Source: Paenarthrobacter sp. GOM3
GTDB lineage: Bacteria > Actinomycetota > Actinomycetes > Actinomycetales > Micrococcaceae
Length of the DNA: 64,000 nt
Direction: 5' to 3'
Assembly: GCF_018215265.2 (NCBI RefSeq)
Contig: NZ_CP136562.1
Span: 3,596,001-3,660,000 of the forward strand
The translations under genes were made by a program, and so were the position numbers. Of the stretch, positions 18,172 through 25,591 are shown piece after piece. The notes beneath the pieces are model-generated. The model made no database searches. It was given only the letters and a program-made list of their open reading frames with translations, and was not told where the DNA came from. The first letter of the stretch is position 1, and every line of letters starts with the position of its first letter.

Positions 18172-19716
18172 CTAGATGGTGACCTTGTATACGTGATGCG
18201 TGTACTCGTTCGCGAACGAGTCCGTGAACTTGCCGTTCTGCACTGGGATGGTCCGGTTCTCGCCCACCACCTCCACCTGCGACCCGGTAATTCCGGCAGG
18301 AAGGGTGAAGGTCTTTGAACCCGTGCTGCCGTTCAATCCGATGCCAGCGAAGAGGTACGCGCTGCCATCCTTGGCTTTCAGCATCGTGTCCGTACCCGTG
18401 GCGCCCGCGTTCCACACGTAGCTCTGCGTGTTAAGGACAGGGGCCAAGGACTGGATACCGGCAAGTGAGGCCTTGATCTTCGCCTTGCGATCAGCGGGCT
18501 CCTGGACCAAGGAGTAGGTCCCAAAGCCGGCCAGCCCGTTGTTGTTGTGCTGGAAAATGCTGATTCCGCGTGCCTCATGGATGATGCCGGACCACATGGC
18601 GCCCTCCATCTGTTCCGCGGTGATGGTCCGGTCATTCGCATCATTGAGGAACGGTTTTGCCGACTCAACGAAAATCCAGTTGGGATGGATGCCCGGCGGT
18701 GACTGGAAGCTTCGCATCTGGTCCAACTGCCAGCCATAGGCCGCCGACGTGGCTGTCTGTGCGCCCTGCGGCCACGACGGCGTCCGGTTCAGTTCATCCT
18801 GAAGGTCCGCCCGGGCGTACATGTAGTTGTCCACAGACGCAGCGTCCACCGCGGACATGAAATCGTCCATCAGCCCCGGCGCCCAGTAGGTTCCCAGGAT
18901 GCCCTTGGAATAGTTGGCGAACGCGAACCTGCCATCGTTGAACCCATGGATCTGGGCTACCTTGTCCTGCATCTGCTGGAGATTCTGGGCATAGGTTGCG
19001 CCGTCGCAACCCAAGCCGAGCATGTCGCACTCATCGTAGGTATCCCAACCCACCACTCCGGGGTTGCTGCCCACCTCAGCGCGCGACCACTCTGTCCCGG
19101 CAATCACCAGCATTCCGGTGTCCGTTATCGACGCCATGGAAGACCCATCGTGCTCGGCGTTTTGGTACACGTTGACGCCAATGTCCTTCAACTGTGCGGC
19201 GTGCTCTGGCTTGCCGTAGTAAACGCTGATGGGGAAAAGATTTGGGTTGTTGAGTTTCGCGGCGCCGGGGAACTTGGCCCAGTACGCAGGCCCGCCGTCC
19301 CACGGGATCCGGGCGAGGTTGGCGATGCTGCCCGTGGTTGGTGACGGGGTGGGGGTCGGGATTCCCGTCTCCGTCGGAGTAGGGGTCGGTTCGGCCGTTG
19401 GCGTGGCCGTCGCCGACTCTGTCGCCGTCGGGGTGGGGGTTGGGGTTGCTGTCTCCGTCGGAGTAGGGGTTGGGGTTGCCGTCTCTGTCGCCGTCGGGGT
19501 GGGGGTCGTCGTCGGTTCGGCCGTCGGCGTGGCCGTCGACGTCGTTGTCGGTTCGGGAGTTCCGGTGGGCGTTTCGCTCGGGTCCGTGGGAGTGGCGGTC
19601 GGTTCTGCTGTTGACGTTGCGCTGGGGCTCTCGGTTGGTGGCGGCGTGCCTGGATCCGTACATCCGGCAAGGGCCACCACAATCACCGCCCCGAGCGTGA
19701 CGAGGGTGCGTTTCAT
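18172..19716 (-). CDS. Lipoprotein with Thr/Pro-rich linker and glycosidase-like C-terminal domain
   Basis: A 514-residue secreted lipoprotein. The signal peptide MKRTLVTLGAVIVVALAGC has the lipobox LAGC with Cys19. Residues of about 24-140 are an almost pure Thr/Pro/Ala/Ser/Glu linker built from TPTPT-like units. The remaining ~370 residues form a globular domain with conserved-looking WDTYDECD, FANYSKGILG and PNWIFVE segments, reminiscent of TIM-barrel glycoside hydrolases, ending in a beta-rich part. Its start is set by the lipoprotein signal; AAAGGA lies about 11 bases upstream. Likely surface-anchored and possibly carbohydrate-active; I do not recognise a named family. It is unrelated to the purine genes around it. 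Confidence 0.7.
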   Translation of the reverse strand: MKRTLVTLGAVIVVALAGCTDPGTPPPTESPSATSTAEPTATPTDPSETPTGTPEPTTTSTATPTAEPTTTPTPTATETATPTPTPTETATPTPTPTATESATATPTAEPTPTPTETGIPTPTPSPTTGSIANLARIPWDGGPAYWAKFPGAAKLNNPNLFPISVYYGKPEHAAQLKDIGVNVYQNAEHDGSSMASITDTGMLVIAGTEWSRAEVGSNPGVVGWDTYDECDMLGLGCDGATYAQNLQQMQDKVAQIHGFNDGRFAFANYSKGILGTYWAPGLMDDFMSAVDAASVDNYMYARADLQDELNRTPSWPQGAQTATSAAYGWQLDQMRSFQSPPGIHPNWIFVESAKPFLNDANDRTITAEQMEGAMWSGIIHEARGISIFQHNNNGLAGFGTYSLVQEPADRKAKIKASLAGIQSLAPVLNTQSYVWNAGATGTDTMLKAKDGSAYLFAGIGLNGSTGSKTFTLPAGITGSQVEVVGENRTIPVQNGKFTDSFANEYTHHVYKVTI

Positions 19717-20096
19717 GACAATTGTTTTCCTTTGGGGAAGCAGCCTGATTGCTGCTGTGCGGCGCTGAACCCCCAGATCCAGCTCTTTCTGAGACCTACC
19801 GCGGCAGGCGTTATCAGCCAGGCGTCCATGTCCCGGCACAGCTCGACGACGAGCGGCAGCTAATGCTCAACGTGCTGCAGTGCGACGCTCGCGGACCTTG
19901 TCCGACGCCATCGAGCCAGCAAGTGCGGCCCAAACGAAGGGGCCACAACGGCCTTTAAGTACCCGAGGGCGGCCGTCACCCCAGCATACGTGACCCACGC
20001 CACACGCCACCGGAATATGACGCGCCCCGCTTTCGGCCGTTTCGATGCCTCGCTGCGTACTAGACGGTTGAAATCGTCTAGTGGGCAGCGAGTCGT
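19717..20096. other. Intergenic region before the lipoprotein gene
   Basis: 380 bases. A minus-strand frame at 19867-20166 overlaps the next gene, lacks a ribosome site and is not convincing. The left part contains the ribosome site of the lipoprotein gene, and the right end carries the inverted repeat at 20059-20082. Otherwise nothing was recognised. Confidence 0.5.
20059..20082. repeat. 8+8+8 inverted repeat downstream of the AbiEi-like gene
   Basis: ACTAGACG and CGTCTAGT are perfect complements separated by GTTGAAAT. A further half site, CGTCTAG (20094-20100), overlaps the stop codon of the AbiEi-like gene. The same design occurs at 21113-21138 on the other side of that gene. Confidence 0.65.
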
Positions 20097-21029
20097 CTAG
20101 CTGGGTCGGCTCAGGGCACGGAGGAGCCGGGTCTTGAATGCCTGCTCCTGATACAGATCTCGCCACTTGATTCGAATAACGGTCCAGCCCTGCTCTATCA
20201 GCGCATTCTCCCTCTGCCGTTCCCGATAGAGAACCTCGTCCGTCGGGGCATAGTCGAAGTACTTCACTTTGCCATCAAACTCCAACGCCACCTTCTTCTC
20301 CCTCCAAGCGAGGTCAATCCGGTAATTGCCTTCACGCGTGGGCACTTCCACCTGCAAGTCAGGTGATTCGATGTGAAGCCTTTTTACGAGATCCCGCGTC
20401 AAGGTCTCACCCGGCGACTCGGATCTCGCATCGGCATTTTCAAGTGCCCGCCGCAAAGTCACCACACCGTCCCGCCCCGCGAGGGAGCTGCACATCTTCC
20501 ACAGCGTGACCGCATCGGCACCCTTGCGGAGCGCATGGTCCATGACTATCAGGGCCTGCTCGTAGGTCATCATGCGGCAGCAATCTGCCACGGTACGTTC
20601 AAGAGCTGTACAGGGCAGCCCGTCGACAACGACGATCTCGTCCTCGGCCAGCGTTCGGACATGCGGGATAACGTCCCGACCATGCGAAACGGATGATGGT
20701 GGCTTGCCCTGCGTGAGGTGCACACGATCGTCAACGTCCCAGAGAAACAGCCTGTGCAGCCTGGCAGCCGAGGTGTGACTGTAGACAAGCCGGCCACGCG
20801 ACGTCGATATTGTTCCGTGGGCGTGCGCAGCGATGAGCTGGCGGCTCCTGGTGGCGGGCTTTTGCGCCGCCCACGTACTTCCACGGATGTAGCACCCACG
20901 CCGAAGCCTGACCAACGCTCCAGATCGAACCAGAGCAGAAATACTTCGAGCACTGAAGCCCAAACGTTCCAACTCGCTGGTCCGCCATAAATCCATCCCC
21001 GCAGGGAGTTCACGCCTTCCACCCGCCAT
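20097..21029 (-). CDS. AbiEi-like winged-helix / DUF559-like nuclease-fold protein
   Basis: A 310-residue protein. The N-terminal ~60 residues (ELERLGFSARSISALVRSGALVRLRRGCYI) are the winged-helix module seen in type IV antitoxins (AbiEi); the middle contains LPCTALERTVADCCR, also typical. The C-terminal ~100 residues have RIDLAWREKKVALEFDGK and RERQRENALIEQGWTVIRI, the PD-(D/E)XK-like core of DUF559/Vsr-type proteins. No AbiEii-like toxin gene is next to it. The ATG at 21029 is preceded by GAGGG; a TTG at 21047 is an alternative start. Likely a DNA-binding regulator or nuclease, possibly acting on the flanking inverted repeats; its function is not established. Confidence 0.7.
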   Translation of the reverse strand: MAGGRRELPAGMDLWRTSELERLGFSARSISALVRSGALVRLRRGCYIRGSTWAAQKPATRSRQLIAAHAHGTISTSRGRLVYSHTSAARLHRLFLWDVDDRVHLTQGKPPSSVSHGRDVIPHVRTLAEDEIVVVDGLPCTALERTVADCCRMMTYEQALIVMDHALRKGADAVTLWKMCSSLAGRDGVVTLRRALENADARSESPGETLTRDLVKRLHIESPDLQVEVPTREGNYRIDLAWREKKVALEFDGKVKYFDYAPTDEVLYRERQRENALIEQGWTVIRIKWRDLYQEQAFKTRLLRALSRPS

Positions 21030-21112
21030 GCCACAACCCTCGTCCAATCGTCCTGAACGTTGAAGGCGGAACTCTGGCTATGTGGAGAAATCCGTTTCGA
21101 CGGCTTCCGTCG

Positions 21113-21138
21113 CGATAGACGACTCGTACCGTCTATCG
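21113..21138. repeat. 9+8+9 inverted repeat upstream of the AbiEi-like gene
   Basis: CGATAGACG and CGTCTATCG are perfect complements separated by ACTCGTAC. It lies 84 bases before the start of the AbiEi-like gene and shares the TAGACG-N8-CGTCTA core with the repeat beyond its stop. An extra half site CGTCTA occurs at 21149-21154. Confidence 0.65.
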
Positions 21139-21201
21139 TGCAGCAAGGCGTCTAAGTGGCCAGGACAGGCGGGCAGCCGCACTCCGGGCGCAAACGGAAA
21201 A

Positions 21202-21231
21202 GCGGGCGGCACCTCCCCAGGTGCCGCCCGC
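21202..21231 (-). terminator. Terminator after the 58-residue protein gene
   Basis: A 13-bp perfect stem (21202-21214 with 21219-21231) with loop CCCC. On the minus strand it is followed by TTTT and lies about 45 bases past the stop of the small gene. Confidence 0.75.
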
Positions 21232-21276
21232 CTCGTTGGCTCTGTTGCGCAGAGTCCGCGCCCGTGATGCAGGAAA

Positions 21277-21453
21277 TCAGGGGCGCTGCCGGCCGAACAC
21301 CGGGAGCCCGCGCAGCCAACGGGAGAACCCGCCGGCTTTGCGGTCGCAGTCGGCCGGAATGTAGAAGTCCGGATCTGTCGCACCGAAGGGCAGGTACAGC
21401 TCCTGACCCGGCGCCGGGAATTCCACGACGTTGTTCGTATCCTTCGAGTCCAT
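21277..21453 (-). CDS. Small protein of unknown function divergent from urate oxidase
   Basis: A 58-residue protein (MDSKDTNNVVEFPAPGQ...) with no signal peptide or membrane segment. It has a PADCDRK motif with its only cysteine and a basic, aromatic C-terminus (SRWLRGLPVFGRQRP). The ATG at 21453 is strongly supported by GAGGAGG at five to six bases; the longer frame to 21597 crosses the regulatory palindrome. It has its own terminator and a regulon-type palindrome 27 bases upstream of its start. Co-regulation with the purine genes is therefore likely. I do not recognise a family. Confidence 0.65.
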   Translation of the reverse strand: MDSKDTNNVVEFPAPGQELYLPFGATDPDFYIPADCDRKAGGFSRWLRGLPVFGRQRP

Positions 21454-21479
21454 CTGTTCCTCCTCTTTCTCATGCACAG

Positions 21480-21496
21480 TTTCCGTTCTTCGGAAA
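21480..21496. promoter_or_regulatory. IclR-type palindrome upstream of the 58-residue protein gene
   Basis: TTTCCGTTCTTCGGAAA has six perfectly paired bases in each arm around a five-base centre, matching TTCCG-N5-CGGAA. A degenerate half site ending GTGGAA follows at about 21511-21516. Confidence 0.6.
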
Positions 21497-21787
21497 ACTT
21501 TTATTGTTATGTGGAAAGTGTAGGCAGGGTAGAAACGAGCCGTCAAGACCCCTTTCCAGCCAGGCAGCGTTGCCCCGGTCACATTTGGAAGGTTCATAAC
21601 GATCCCGGGAAACCCATATACACAAGACGAAATAGTGCGCTACTCTCGAATCAGTTCGTGGCGTAGGTCACGTAACCTGGGAGCAGCAGGCAGGGTCGTA
21701 ATGAGCTGGCATCAATGGATGTCGGCTCTTTTTTGTTGGGTCGACTCCACCAGAAACGCGGTGGAAACACGCGCTTAATTTCATTGA

Positions 21788-21803
21788 TGGAACCTAGGTT
21801 CCA
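21788..21803. promoter_or_regulatory. Perfect 16-bp palindrome just upstream of urate oxidase
   Basis: TGGAACCTAGGTTCCA is perfectly self-complementary. It ends 24 bases before the proposed ATG of urate oxidase. The arm polarity (GGAA...TTCC) is opposite to the regulon box, so it may be bound by another protein or act as an RNA hairpin near the ribosome site. Confidence 0.5.
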
Positions 21804-21827
21804 CCTCACAGAAGTTGGGATATGACC

Positions 21828-22736
21828 ATGAGCAACAACATCGTCCTCGGCGAAAACCAGTACGGCAAAGCAGAAGTCCGCGTCGTCAAGGTCACCCGGG
21901 ATACTGACCGCCACCACATCGAAGACCTGAACGTCACCTCGCAGCTGCGCGGCGACTTCCAGGCCGCCCACCTCCAGGGGGACAACGGCCACGTCGTTGC
22001 CACCGACACACAGAAGAACACTGTCTACGCTTTCGCACGTGAAGGCATCGGCTCGCCCGAAGCTTTCCTCCTGCGCCTTGCCGATCACTTCACCGGTGGG
22101 TTCGACTGGGTAACCGGCGGACGCTGGGAAGCCGAGGCCTACAGCTGGGATCGCATCCAGGCACACGGCGAGGGACACGACCACAGCTTCGTCCGCAACG
22201 GACAAGAGGTGCGTACCGCCGTCGTCGTCCGTGATGGCGCAACCACCCACGTTATTTCCGGGCTCAAAGACCTGACCGTCCTGAAGACCACACAGTCCGG
22301 CTTTGTCGGCTACCCGCGCGACAAGTACACCACCCTGCCGGAGACCACGGACCGCATCCTCGCAACGGATGTATCCGCCCGCTGGCGCTACAACACCAAC
22401 CTGGACGTAGCTGGCACGGACTTCAACAAGAGCTACGAAGACATCAGGGCGCTCCTGCTGGAAGGCTTCACGGAGAACTACTCCCACGCCCTGCAGCAGA
22501 CGCTTTTCGACATGGGCAAGAAGGTCCTCGAAGCACACAGCGAAGTGGACGAAATCAAGTTCTCCATGCCCAACAAGCACCACTTCCTGGTTGACCTGAG
22601 CCCGTTCGGCCTGGACAACCCCAACGAGGTCTTCTTCGCGGCTGATCGCCCGTACGGCCTCATCGAAGCAACCGTCCAGCGCGAAGACATCGACGCTGCA
22701 CCCGTTGCATGGAGCGGCATCGCCGGCTTCTGCTAA
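21828..22736 (+). CDS. Urate oxidase (factor-independent)
   Basis: A 302-residue cofactor-free uricase oxidising urate to 5-hydroxyisourate. The sequence is close to the Arthrobacter globiformis enzyme: VLGENQYGKAEVRVVKV at the N-terminus (catalytic Lys), VATDTQKNTVYAFAR (catalytic Thr), DRILATDVSARWRY, and PNKHHFLVDL (catalytic His), ending in WSGIAGFC. Of two close ATGs (21822 and 21828) the second is better spaced from TTGGGA. It diverges from the 58-residue protein gene and precedes the urate permease. Genes for hydroxyisourate hydrolase and OHCU decarboxylase are not in the window. Confidence 0.95.
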   Translation: MSNNIVLGENQYGKAEVRVVKVTRDTDRHHIEDLNVTSQLRGDFQAAHLQGDNGHVVATDTQKNTVYAFAREGIGSPEAFLLRLADHFTGGFDWVTGGRWEAEAYSWDRIQAHGEGHDHSFVRNGQEVRTAVVVRDGATTHVISGLKDLTVLKTTQSGFVGYPRDKYTTLPETTDRILATDVSARWRYNTNLDVAGTDFNKSYEDIRALLLEGFTENYSHALQQTLFDMGKKVLEAHSEVDEIKFSMPNKHHFLVDLSPFGLDNPNEVFFAADRPYGLIEATVQREDIDAAPVAWSGIAGFC

Positions 22737-22760
22737 TCACCCCGGCGAAAGCCAACCCCA

Positions 22761-22822
22761 GGGTTTGTGTACAGGTCCTGCCAGTCAGAGCCCCTTTAAA
22801 GGCATTACCTGTACACAAACCC
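22761..22822. repeat. 16-bp inverted repeat with 30-base loop between uricase and urate permease
   Basis: GGGTTTGTGTACAGGT (22761-22776) pairs perfectly with 22807-22822. The 30-base loop contains the small palindrome CCTTTAAAGG (22793-22802). It could be a terminator of urate oxidase, a processing site or a double operator. Confidence 0.6.
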
Positions 22823-22844
22823 AACCCCAAAAACCCCAAGATTT

Positions 22845-22908
22845 GTTAGCCAGACACAGTTAGCCAGACGAAGACGTCTGCCATGAACCCAGAAAGTCTG
22901 CCATGAAC
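22845..22908 (+). repeat. Doubled leader motifs and seven-codon upstream reading frame before the urate permease
   Basis: GTTAGCCAGAC occurs twice (22845-22855, 22859-22869), then GTCTGCCATGAAC twice (22876-22888, 22896-22908). The first ATG (22883) opens a seven-codon frame, MNPESLP, whose TGA overlaps the permease ATG at 22903 as ATGA. Neither ATG has a good ribosome site. Confidence 0.5.
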
Positions 22909-24420
22909 ATCAAGAAGAAATCCCGCCCTGCGAATACCACCTCGTCCCGGACGGATCGCGCGAACAAGCCCGAACGCCCCGAGGACAAGCGTCTTTCCAT
23001 CGGAAGCACGTTCGCTTACGGCTTCCAGCACGTCCTCACCATGTACGGCGGAATCATTGCCCCGCCCCTGATCATCGGTGCAGCGGCCGGCATGAACTCA
23101 CAGGACATCGGCCTTTTGATCGCCGCCTGTTTGTTTGTGGGCGGGCTCGCCACCATCCTGCAGACGGTGGGTATCCCGTGGTTCGGCTCGCAACTGCCGC
23201 TGGTCCAGGGCGTGTCCTTCGCCGGCGTTTCCACCATGGTGGCGATCGTCCAGGGTGGCGGCGGGATCCAGGCGGTGTTCGGCTCGGTGATCGTGGCTTC
23301 GCTGATCGGCCTGGCCATCACTCCCCTGTTCTCGAAGATCATCAAGTTCTTCCCGCCGGTGGTTACGGGCACGGTGATCACCACGATCGGTCTGACCCTC
23401 ATGCCGGTCGCGGCAAACTGGGCCATGGGCGGCAACGCCAAGGCTGACAACTACGGCAGCATGGCCAACATCGGACTGGCCGCAGCAACCATGGGCATCG
23501 TTCTGCTCCTGAGCAAGGTTGGCAACGCCGCGATCTCCCGGCTCTCGATCCTGCTGGCCATGGTAATCGGCACCATCATTGCGCTCATTGCCGGCATGGC
23601 AGACTTCTCCAAGGTGGGCCAGGGCGACGTCGTTGCCTTCCCCACACCCTTCGCTTTCGGTGCCCCCACCTTTGAAGTCGCAGCCATCATCTCCATGCTG
23701 ATCGTTATCCTGGTGACCCTCACCGAGACCTCGGCAGACATCATCGCGGTGGGCGAGATCGTGGACACCAAGGTTGATTCGCGCCGCATCGGTGACGGAC
23801 TCCGGGCCGACATGCTCTCCAGCGCCATCTCCCCGCTGTTCAACTCCTTCACGCAGAGCGCTTTCGCCCAGAACGTTGGCCTCGTTGCCATCACGGGCAT
23901 CAAGAGCCGCTTCGTGGTCAGTGCCGGCGGCCTCATCCTGGTCATCCTGGGCCTCCTGCCGATCCTGGGCCGCGTCGTCGCAGCGGTTCCGACGCCCGTC
24001 CTGGGCGGCGCGGGCGTCGTACTTTTCGGTACGGTTGCCGCCAGCGGTATCCGTACCCTGGCCAAGGTTGAGTACAAGAACAACATGAACCTGATCATCG
24101 TGGCGGCCTCGATAGGCTTCGGCATGATCCCGATCGCCGCACCGAAGTTCTACGACCAGTTCCCGTCCTGGTTCTCCACGATCTTCCACTCCGGCATCAG
24201 CTCGGCCGCTGTCATGGCGATCCTGCTGAACATCCTGTTCAACCACTTCAAGGCCGGCAACTCGGACAACCAGTCAGTGTTCGTTGCAGGAACGGACCGG
24301 ATTGTCAGCGAAGAGGACATCAAATGCCTCAGCGAAGGCGACCGCTTCGAGAACGGCAAACTGATCGACGCCGACGGCAACGAGGTCCCTCTCAAGACCT
24401 CCAGCGCGTCAGAGCACTAG
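22903..24420 (+). CDS. NCS2 urate/xanthine permease
   Basis: A 505-residue nucleobase:cation symporter-2 protein. The family signature Q-N-x-G-x4-T-G is present as QNVGLVAITG, and TETSADIIAVGEIV provides the conserved acidic substrate-site helix. SFAYGFQHVLTMYGG-like sequence (here STFAYGFQHVLTMYGG) opens the first membrane helix after a basic N-terminal tail. The position after urate oxidase points to urate as substrate (PucJ/UacT-like). Translation may be coupled to a seven-codon leader that ends on its ATG. A hairpin terminator follows. Confidence 0.9.
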   Translation: MNIKKKSRPANTTSSRTDRANKPERPEDKRLSIGSTFAYGFQHVLTMYGGIIAPPLIIGAAAGMNSQDIGLLIAACLFVGGLATILQTVGIPWFGSQLPLVQGVSFAGVSTMVAIVQGGGGIQAVFGSVIVASLIGLAITPLFSKIIKFFPPVVTGTVITTIGLTLMPVAANWAMGGNAKADNYGSMANIGLAAATMGIVLLLSKVGNAAISRLSILLAMVIGTIIALIAGMADFSKVGQGDVVAFPTPFAFGAPTFEVAAIISMLIVILVTLTETSADIIAVGEIVDTKVDSRRIGDGLRADMLSSAISPLFNSFTQSAFAQNVGLVAITGIKSRFVVSAGGLILVILGLLPILGRVVAAVPTPVLGGAGVVLFGTVAASGIRTLAKVEYKNNMNLIIVAASIGFGMIPIAAPKFYDQFPSWFSTIFHSGISSAAVMAILLNILFNHFKAGNSDNQSVFVAGTDRIVSEEDIKCLSEGDRFENGKLIDADGNEVPLKTSSASEH

Positions 24421-24438
24421 CACCCTCCCGCAGATGAC

Positions 24439-24473
24439 AGGCGGCAGTGTTTCCTTGGGGGACACTGCCGCCT
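24439..24473 (+). terminator. Terminator after the urate permease
   Basis: The arms AGGCGGCAGTGT (24439-24450) and ACACTGCCGCCT (24462-24473) pair perfectly, 19 bases past the permease stop. The stem shares the GGCGGCAGTGT core with the aceE terminator. Confidence 0.75.
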
Positions 24474-24549
24474 TCTGCGTTGGAAGGGAAGCGTACGACG
24501 GCGGCACTCGCCAGCGCGGCCAGGTCGCCACCACTCCCCCAAAAGGGGC

Positions 24550-24610
24550 GCCGAGATGCCAAAAGATGGCAATGTTCGCAGGGAACATTACCATCTAATG
24601 CCATCTCGGC
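24550..24610 (-). terminator. Long imperfect hairpin after the IclR gene
   Basis: GCCGAGATG...GATGGCAATGTTC pairs with GAACATT.CCATC...CATCTCGGC through three stem blocks. It begins six bases past the IclR stop on the minus strand. Confidence 0.55.
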
Positions 24611-24615
24611 GGGGG

Positions 24616-25371
24616 TTAGTTCTGGTTGAGCTCCGCGGAGATCGCCTTGGCCGCTTCGCGCAGCATGGGCACGGCGCGGTCGGCGAAGCTCTGGTCGACG
24701 CGGGTGATCGGCCCCGACACGGAGATTGCCGTGGGCGTGGGCGCATTGGGTACTGCCATGGCGAAGCAGCGGACGCCAAGCTCCTGCTCTTCTTCGTCGA
24801 TGGAGTAACCACGTTCGCGAATCAGTGCAAGGTCCGCGAGCAGGGAGTCAATGTCGCCGATGCTCTTCGCGGTGGGAGTGGGCATGCCGGTACGGGCTAC
24901 GATGCCGCGGACAACCTCGTCGTCCAACTGGGCCAGGATGGCTTTGCCTACGCCGGTATCGTGCGTGTGGGCGCGGCGACCAACTTCGGTGAACATGCGC
25001 ATGGAGTGCATGGACGGGACCTGGGCCACGTAGATGACCATGTCGGAGTCCAGGACAGCCATGTTGGAGGTCTCACCGAGTCGTTCAACGAGGGTCTTGA
25101 GCTGCGGACGGGCTACGGCGCCGAGTTGCTTGCTGGCTCCTTCGCCGAGCCGGATGAGGCGGGGGCCCAGGGCGTAGCGGCGGTTAGGCAGCTGGCGGAT
25201 GTAGCCAAGGGAGACCAGCGTCCTCAACAGGCGATGGATTGTAGGCAGGGGCAGGTCCGTGGACGAGGAGAGCTCGCTCAGGGTGACGTCGCCGCCGGCG
25301 TCCGTGATCAGTTCCAGCAGTTCAAAGACGCGCTCTACGGACTGCACGCCTCCGGAGGCTTTTTCAGCCAT
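24616..25371 (-). CDS. IclR-family transcriptional regulator (AllR-like)
   Basis: A 251-residue IclR regulator. The N-terminal winged helix (SVERVFELLELITD, then LSELSSSTDLPLPTIHRLLRTL) is followed by the effector domain with HTHDTGVGKAILA and LIRERGYSIDEEEQELGVRCFA. Family members near purine genes sense glyoxylate or allantoin-related ligands (AllR). It lies between the urate permease and the divergent malic enzyme operon and is the most likely binder of the recurring TTCCG-N5-CGGAA boxes; that assignment is inference. The start ATG has GGAG/AAGGG upstream. Confidence 0.88.
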   Translation of the reverse strand: MAEKASGGVQSVERVFELLELITDAGGDVTLSELSSSTDLPLPTIHRLLRTLVSLGYIRQLPNRRYALGPRLIRLGEGASKQLGAVARPQLKTLVERLGETSNMAVLDSDMVIYVAQVPSMHSMRMFTEVGRRAHTHDTGVGKAILAQLDDEVVRGIVARTGMPTPTAKSIGDIDSLLADLALIRERGYSIDEEEQELGVRCFAMAVPNAPTPTAISVSGPITRVDQSFADRAVPMLREAAKAISAELNQN

Positions 25372-25524
25372 TCCCTTGTCTCCAATGACTCAGATTCCGA
25401 CAACTCTTATCCGCATCGTGAAAAGAATTGCTTAGAACACCCAACATACAGCACACATGCCAACGGCGCGACGACACCGATCATGACCAAGCAGGGGGTT
25501 GTGTTTCCACTTTGTAGATAATAA

Positions 25525-25539
25525 TATCCATAATACGAA
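25525..25539. promoter_or_regulatory. IclR-type site upstream of malic enzyme
   Basis: Read on the minus strand, TTCGTATTATGGATA resembles the site at 4461-4475 and the 15-bp palindrome frame. A further TTTCCA half site lies at 25504-25509. It is positioned between the IclR gene and the malic enzyme operon. Confidence 0.45.
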
Positions 25540-25591
25540 AACATTCAGTAGGAACGGCGGCCCGGGAACGGGCCTAACAGGAGGAATTTCA

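Noticed and set aside
19867..20166. 99-codon minus-strand frame
   Set aside because: It overlaps the AbiEi-like gene and the inverted repeat, has no ribosome site and matches nothing I recognise; a decayed gene fragment cannot be excluded.
20097..21029. Two-gene type IV toxin-antitoxin system
   Set aside because: Only the AbiEi-like part is present; neither side has an AbiEii-like nucleotidyltransferase gene.
22761..22902. Purine riboswitch before the urate permease
   Set aside because: The inverted repeat does not show the three-way junction and conserved loops of purine riboswitches, and these are rare in this group.
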